Source: an uncultured Clostridia bacterium | Lineage (GTDB): Bacteria > Bacillota > Clostridia > Christensenellales > Pumilibacteraceae | DNA length: 8,767 bases | Assembly (NCBI GenBank): GCA_934247335.1 | Contig: CAKQJJ010000044.1 | Coordinates: 1-8,767, forward strand | Direction of reading: 5' to 3' | Shown: positions 6,680 to 8,767 of the stretch, in pieces | Numbering within the stretch: the first letter of the stretch is position 1 | Layout: each line of letters opens with the position of its first letter | Made by a program: the position numbers and the translations under genes | Notes under the pieces: generated by a model | What the model was told of the DNA's origin: nothing | The model's database searches: none | The model's input: only the letters and a program-made list of their open reading frames with translations

Positions 6680-6719
6680 TCGCTCTTTTCCTCTTATTAT
6701 ATTTTATCAAAAAGAGCGA
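6680..6719. repeat. 10-bp perfect inverted repeat flanking the pcrA -10 box
   Basis: TCGCTCTTTT (6680-6689) and AAAAGAGCGA (6710-6719) are exact reverse complements 20 bases apart, on either side of the -10 box. One arm lies upstream of the predicted transcription start, so a protein-bound DNA operator is more likely than an RNA hairpin. Confidence 0.7.
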
Positions 6720-6729
6720 CGTAAGTCAA
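6701..6729 (-). promoter_or_regulatory. Promoter of pcrA-ligA
   Basis: On the minus strand TTGACT (6729-6724) is followed after exactly 17 bases by TAAAAT (6706-6701). The predicted start near 6694 gives a leader of roughly 15 bases with the SD inside it. The -35 begins 7 bases past the stop codon of the upstream gene. No LexA-like box (GAAC-N4-GTTC) is seen. Confidence 0.7.
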
Positions 6730-6761
6730 ATCAAATCAGCTTACCGTTTTATTTGATTTGA
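6726..6761. repeat. 11-bp perfect inverted repeat overlapping the pcrA -35 and the end of the upstream gene
   Basis: TCAAATCAAAT (6726-6736) and ATTTGATTTGA (6751-6761) are exact reverse complements with 14 bases between. One arm covers four bases of the -35 box and the last base of the upstream stop codon; the other encodes codons near the C-terminus of that gene. As RNA it would be an AT-only stem without a following U-tract, so it is a poor terminator. Confidence 0.75.
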
Positions 6762-7203
6762 GCATTCTTTCCTGATAATAACGTTCTTTAAGTTCGTTAT
6801 ACTGGCGGGCAAGCGTTAAAACGTATCTCTGTTTTCCGCTTTCGTCCAGAGCGTTGTATTTTTCGTAATCGATAAGCTGTCCTATCGGATTCGTCGTATC
6901 CTCGTCCTTATCGAGAATATAGCATACCCGCAAATACAGTTTCTCTGTTTCGCTCATCTCGTCGCCCTCGACGCAATCCAGATTTTCGCGGATAAATCTC
7001 GAACGCTGAATGGTCTGAATTTTCATGCGGTTTTCCGGCGTATCGCCTTCGCGTTTCAGAAAATCGGCTCGCTCGACGGCAAGCTGAGTCCAATAACCCA
7101 TTTTTAGTCTTTCCTTAGCAAGCGACGCCCTCTTTTTGAGATCGGTTTCCTCTTTGGCTTCCTTTCTTGCCTTTATAATAGCTTCTTTCATCTGCTCGGT
7201 CAT
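6736..7203 (-). CDS. Hypothetical protein, 155 residues, highly charged and helical
   Basis: I do not recognise this family. The product has no signal peptide, membrane segment or metal-binding cysteine motif, so it is probably cytosolic. It begins with a Lys/Glu/Arg-rich region (about residues 1-55, with MKEAIIKARKEAKEETDLKK), has a central acidic stretch (VEGDEMSETEK) and ends with a second charged helix (RQYNELKERYYQERMLK) before TVS. The pattern suggests an all-helical protein. The ATG at 7203 is chosen over the TTG at 7209 because AGGAGG stands 10 bases before the ATG but only 4 before the TTG. It has its own promoter and lies between a terminator and the pcrA promoter, so it is probably a single-gene unit, with possible readthrough into pcrA. 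An excellent SD and a clean open frame argue that it is real; its function is unknown. Confidence 0.85.
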   Translation of the reverse strand: MTEQMKEAIIKARKEAKEETDLKKRASLAKERLKMGYWTQLAVERADFLKREGDTPENRMKIQTIQRSRFIRENLDCVEGDEMSETEKLYLRVCYILDKDEDTTNPIGQLIDYEKYNALDESGKQRYVLTLARQYNELKERYYQERMLKSNKTVS

Positions 7204-7212
7204 AAACAATGC

Positions 7213-7219
7213 ACCTCCT
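7213..7219 (-). promoter_or_regulatory. Very strong ribosome binding site for the 155-residue protein
   Basis: AGGAGGT is a full match to the anti-SD core, the strongest in the window. It is 9 bases before the ATG at 7203 and 3 before the competing TTG at 7209. Confidence 0.85.
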
Positions 7220-7233
7220 CGTAATATGTGTAC

Positions 7234-7242
7234 ATTATAACA
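7234..7242 (-). promoter_or_regulatory. Extended -10 promoter for the 155-residue protein
   Basis: TGTTATAAT on the minus strand is a perfect extended -10 (TGn plus TATAAT). No good -35 is found 16-18 bases upstream, where the sequence is the T-rich tail of the preceding terminator. The predicted start is near 7227, leaving a leader of about 24 bases. Confidence 0.6.
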
Positions 7243-7254
7243 TATCAGAGAAGT

Positions 7255-7298
7255 TAAAAAACGTCGAAGACTTAAATATACCTCTTTCGACGTTTTTC
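7255..7298 (-). terminator. Intrinsic terminator ending the lepA-hemW-small gene unit (hairpin usable on both strands)
   Basis: ACGTCGAAGA (7261-7270) pairs with TCTTTCGACGT (7283-7293), a 10-bp stem with one bulged base and a 12-base loop. On the minus strand it ends in a run of six T (7261-7256). On the plus strand five T follow (7293-7297), so the hairpin could stop transcription from either side. Confidence 0.85.
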
Positions 7299-7356
7299 TA
7301 CATTTTTATTTAATTTTTTCTTAACGAGTACGGTTATAAAAGCGAAGGCGAAAGGA
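7299..7356. other. Short AT-rich spacer without features
   Basis: The stretch between the small gene's stop codon and the terminator holds T-rich runs but no gene, promoter or repeat that I can support. Confidence 0.6.
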
Positions 7357-7530
7357 TCACCAGTCTTCCTTGTAGTTTATTTTCACGTCGTCGTACAAAA
7401 CGAAATAACGGCGTTTGAAATCTTCGACGTCTTTTTTCTTTTTGAACTTCTCTCGTTCTTCTTTTTCGGCTTTCAATTTAACTCTTTCCGCCGAAATTTC
7501 GGCAGCGGTTTTTTCTTTATTTTCAGTCAT
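7357..7530 (-). CDS. Small Lys/Glu-rich hypothetical protein, 57 residues, coupled to hemW
   Basis: I do not recognise this protein. It starts MTENKEKTAAEISAERVK, and 32 of its 57 residues are charged (13 Lys, 10 Glu, 5 Asp, 4 Arg). Residues 10-41 look like one long helix or coiled coil with a KFKKKK cluster at 28-33. The tail is aromatic and acidic: RRYFVLYDD (40-48), then NYKEDW at the end. There is no hydrophobic segment, so it is probably cytosolic and might bind nucleic acid or a partner protein. Its ATG overlaps the hemW stop as ATGA, and GGAG lies 5 bases upstream inside hemW, so translation is very likely. A terminator follows within 60 bases. In many Bacillota hrcA follows lepA-hemW; here this gene takes that place. 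It is easily missed by length cut-offs. Confidence 0.8.
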   Translation of the reverse strand: MTENKEKTAAEISAERVKLKAEKEEREKFKKKKDVEDFKRRYFVLYDDVKINYKEDW

Positions 7531-8612
7531 ATGAGCTCCGTAATAATCCGATTAAGTACGTACACGCCTTTATCGTTGGCAAAAAGCCGATCGTTTTTTA
7601 TGTCTATAACGCCAAGATTCAGCAGTTTTTCGACTTCCGGCTTTTTCTCGCTCGTAAGTTCGGCGCCGAACAAATCGCGATACTCCGAAAGGCTCATTCC
7701 GTCTTTCAGGCGAAGGCGCAGCATTATAAATTCTTCTCTTTGCTGAGTCTTGTCTATAAATTCGCGGCTTACAGTATTCCTTCCGCCGAGATATGCCGCA
7801 ATATTGTCGGTGTTTGCGTAGCGGTAACCCTTGTAGTACGAATGAGCGGCGGGTCCGAACCCTACGTAATCGCCGCCCGTCCAATATTTCGTATTGTGAC
7901 GGCTTATCTTTCCGTTTTTTGCAAAGTTGCTTATCTCGTAACGGTCGTAGCCGCGTTTGCGAAGAAAAGCACTTGCGTATTCGTAATCGTCCGCCATCAC
8001 GTCTTCGTCGGGACGATATTTCCCCGAATACATAACGCATCCTTTTTCCACGGACAACGAATACGCCGAAACGTGCGGAACGTCGAGCGAATCTATAAGT
8101 TCGAGCGTTTTCGTAAGAATATCGCGGTTTTCGCCTTCCAGCCCGATAATAAAATCGGCGGAAATATTTTCGATACCGCACAGCCTTGCAAGCTTCACCG
8201 CCCGTACGAAATCGCCTGCGGTGTGCAATCTGCCCGCGGTTTTAAGCACTGCGTCGTCGGCGCATTGCAAGCCGAAACTAAGCCGATTTACGCCGTTTTT
8301 AAGGCATTCTTCGATAAATTCGGGCGTTGCCGATTCAGGATTGGCTTCGCACGTGATTTCCGCGTTTTTATCGAAAACGAACTTGTCGCGCAGCGCCGAA
8401 AAAATCGTGCTTATTGCGCCCGGATACAGGCAGGACGGAGTTCCTCCGCCGAAATATACGGTGTCCGCCTTTTCTCCGTCGCCGAAAGCCGCTATTTCGT
8501 CGCAAATACGCGCGACGTATTCTCGTTGCCCGGCAGGGTTTACCGTGGACACGAAACTGCAATAACGACATTTTCCGCGGCAAAACGGAACGTGAACGTA
8601 AACGCCGGTCAT
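7527..8612 (-). CDS. hemW: HemW, radical SAM heme chaperone (HemN-like)
   Basis: HemW is a radical SAM protein that binds heme and is proposed to deliver it to respiratory enzymes; older records call it oxygen-independent coproporphyrinogen oxidase. The 361-residue product has the [4Fe-4S] motif C11-x3-C15-x2-C18 followed by S-F, where true HemN has a fourth Cys. It also has the SAM-binding GGGTPS (55-60), SFGLQC (112-117) and the HemW-type HNTKYW motif (239-244). No extra N-terminal HemN domain is present, and the length is close to the usual 370-380. The ATG overlaps the lepA stop codon as ATGA. The ribosome site is weak (GGA about 11 bases upstream), so coupling to lepA is likely. The lepA-hemW pairing is standard in Bacillota. 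HemW is preferred over HemN on the motif evidence. Confidence 0.95.
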   Translation of the reverse strand: MTGVYVHVPFCRGKCRYCSFVSTVNPAGQREYVARICDEIAAFGDGEKADTVYFGGGTPSCLYPGAISTIFSALRDKFVFDKNAEITCEANPESATPEFIEECLKNGVNRLSFGLQCADDAVLKTAGRLHTAGDFVRAVKLARLCGIENISADFIIGLEGENRDILTKTLELIDSLDVPHVSAYSLSVEKGCVMYSGKYRPDEDVMADDYEYASAFLRKRGYDRYEISNFAKNGKISRHNTKYWTGGDYVGFGPAAHSYYKGYRYANTDNIAAYLGGRNTVSREFIDKTQQREEFIMLRLRLKDGMSLSEYRDLFGAELTSEKKPEVEKLLNLGVIDIKNDRLFANDKGVYVLNRIITELI

Positions 8613-8767
8613 CTTTTGTCGTCCAGTTTGAGAACGGACATAAACGCCTCGCTGGGCACTTCCACCGAGCCGACCTGACGCATGCGCTTTTTACCTTCTT
8701 TCTGCTTTTCAAGCAGCTTTTTCTTTCTCGTTATATCGCCGCCGTAGCACTTTGCGAGAACGTCTTT
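8609..8767 (-). CDS. lepA: Elongation factor 4 (LepA), C-terminal fragment; 5' part outside window
   Basis: LepA is a ribosome-binding GTPase that resembles EF-G and affects translation or ribosome assembly. Only the last 52 residues are visible, but they are diagnostic: KDVLAKCYGGDITRKKKLL, then KQKEGKKRM, then VEVPSEAF near the end, the highly conserved LepA-specific C-terminal domain. The stop TGA shares two bases with the ATG of hemW. The start and GTPase domain lie beyond the right edge. Confidence 0.96.
   Translation of the reverse strand, partial: KDVLAKCYGGDITRKKKLLEKQKEGKKRMRQVGSVEVPSEAFMSVLKLDDKR

Noticed and set aside
6670..6770. LexA/DinR box at pcrA
   Set aside because: No GAAC-N4-GTTC or close variant is present; the dyads there have other sequences.
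7204..7209. TTG start two codons upstream for the 155-residue protein
   Set aside because: Only 3-4 bases from the AGGAGG; the ATG at 7203 has normal spacing.
7740..8678. 312-codon open frame on the plus strand opposite hemW
   Set aside because: Codon-register shadow of hemW; no ribosome site or family resemblance.
1..8767. CRISPR array, tRNA/rRNA genes, insertion sequences
   Set aside because: No regularly spaced repeats, no recognisable RNA gene and no transposase or terminal repeats were seen on either strand.

Overview
The window is a compact bacterial chromosome segment with every recognisable gene on the minus strand, so transcription runs from high to low coordinates. Gene content, strong Shine-Dalgarno (SD) sites, TTG starts and the pairing of pcrA with ligA point to a Bacillota/Clostridia-like organism. 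It is probably an uncultured lineage, because several conserved proteins carry unusual residues at family-conserved positions. This assignment is inference from gene order and motifs. I see no mobile elements, tRNA or rRNA genes, or CRISPR arrays.

Layout in transcription order. (1) 8767-7357: the 3' end of lepA (EF4), hemW, and a 57-codon gene for a highly charged small protein. Each junction is a 4-base stop/start overlap, and the unit ends at a hairpin terminator at 7255-7298. (2) 7242-6736: an extended -10 promoter, a very strong SD, and a 155-residue protein of unknown function. (3) 6761-4385: a pcrA promoter surrounded by two inverted repeats, then the PcrA/UvrD-type helicase gene. (4) 4374-2452: ligA (NAD-dependent DNA ligase), 10 bases after pcrA, so the two repair/replication genes form one unit. 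(5) 2455-2196: a near-consensus sigma-A-type promoter whose -35 box contains the ligA stop codon, followed by an approximately 225-base untranslated leader full of inverted repeats. (6) 2195-1: the tightly packed operon yicC-gmk-rpoZ-coaBC. coaBC runs off the left edge.

The units cover translation (lepA), heme delivery (hemW), DNA unwinding and nick sealing (pcrA-ligA), and a housekeeping operon for RNA turnover, GDP/dGDP synthesis, RNA polymerase omega and coenzyme A synthesis. The order yicC-gmk-rpoZ-coaBC is widely conserved in Bacillota, but the small remA-type gene often found between yicC and gmk is absent here.

I do not see a wholly new multi-gene system. The points most worth a second look are: CoaBC has glycine where the decarboxylase active-site cysteine (E. 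coli Cys158) is expected; the yicC leader carries a 21-base palindrome and mutually exclusive inverted repeats; the pcrA promoter is flanked by two perfect inverted repeats; rpoZ and coaBC are in the same frame, separated only by TGA TAG; and there are two unrecognised genes, one of them a 57-codon gene coupled to hemW.
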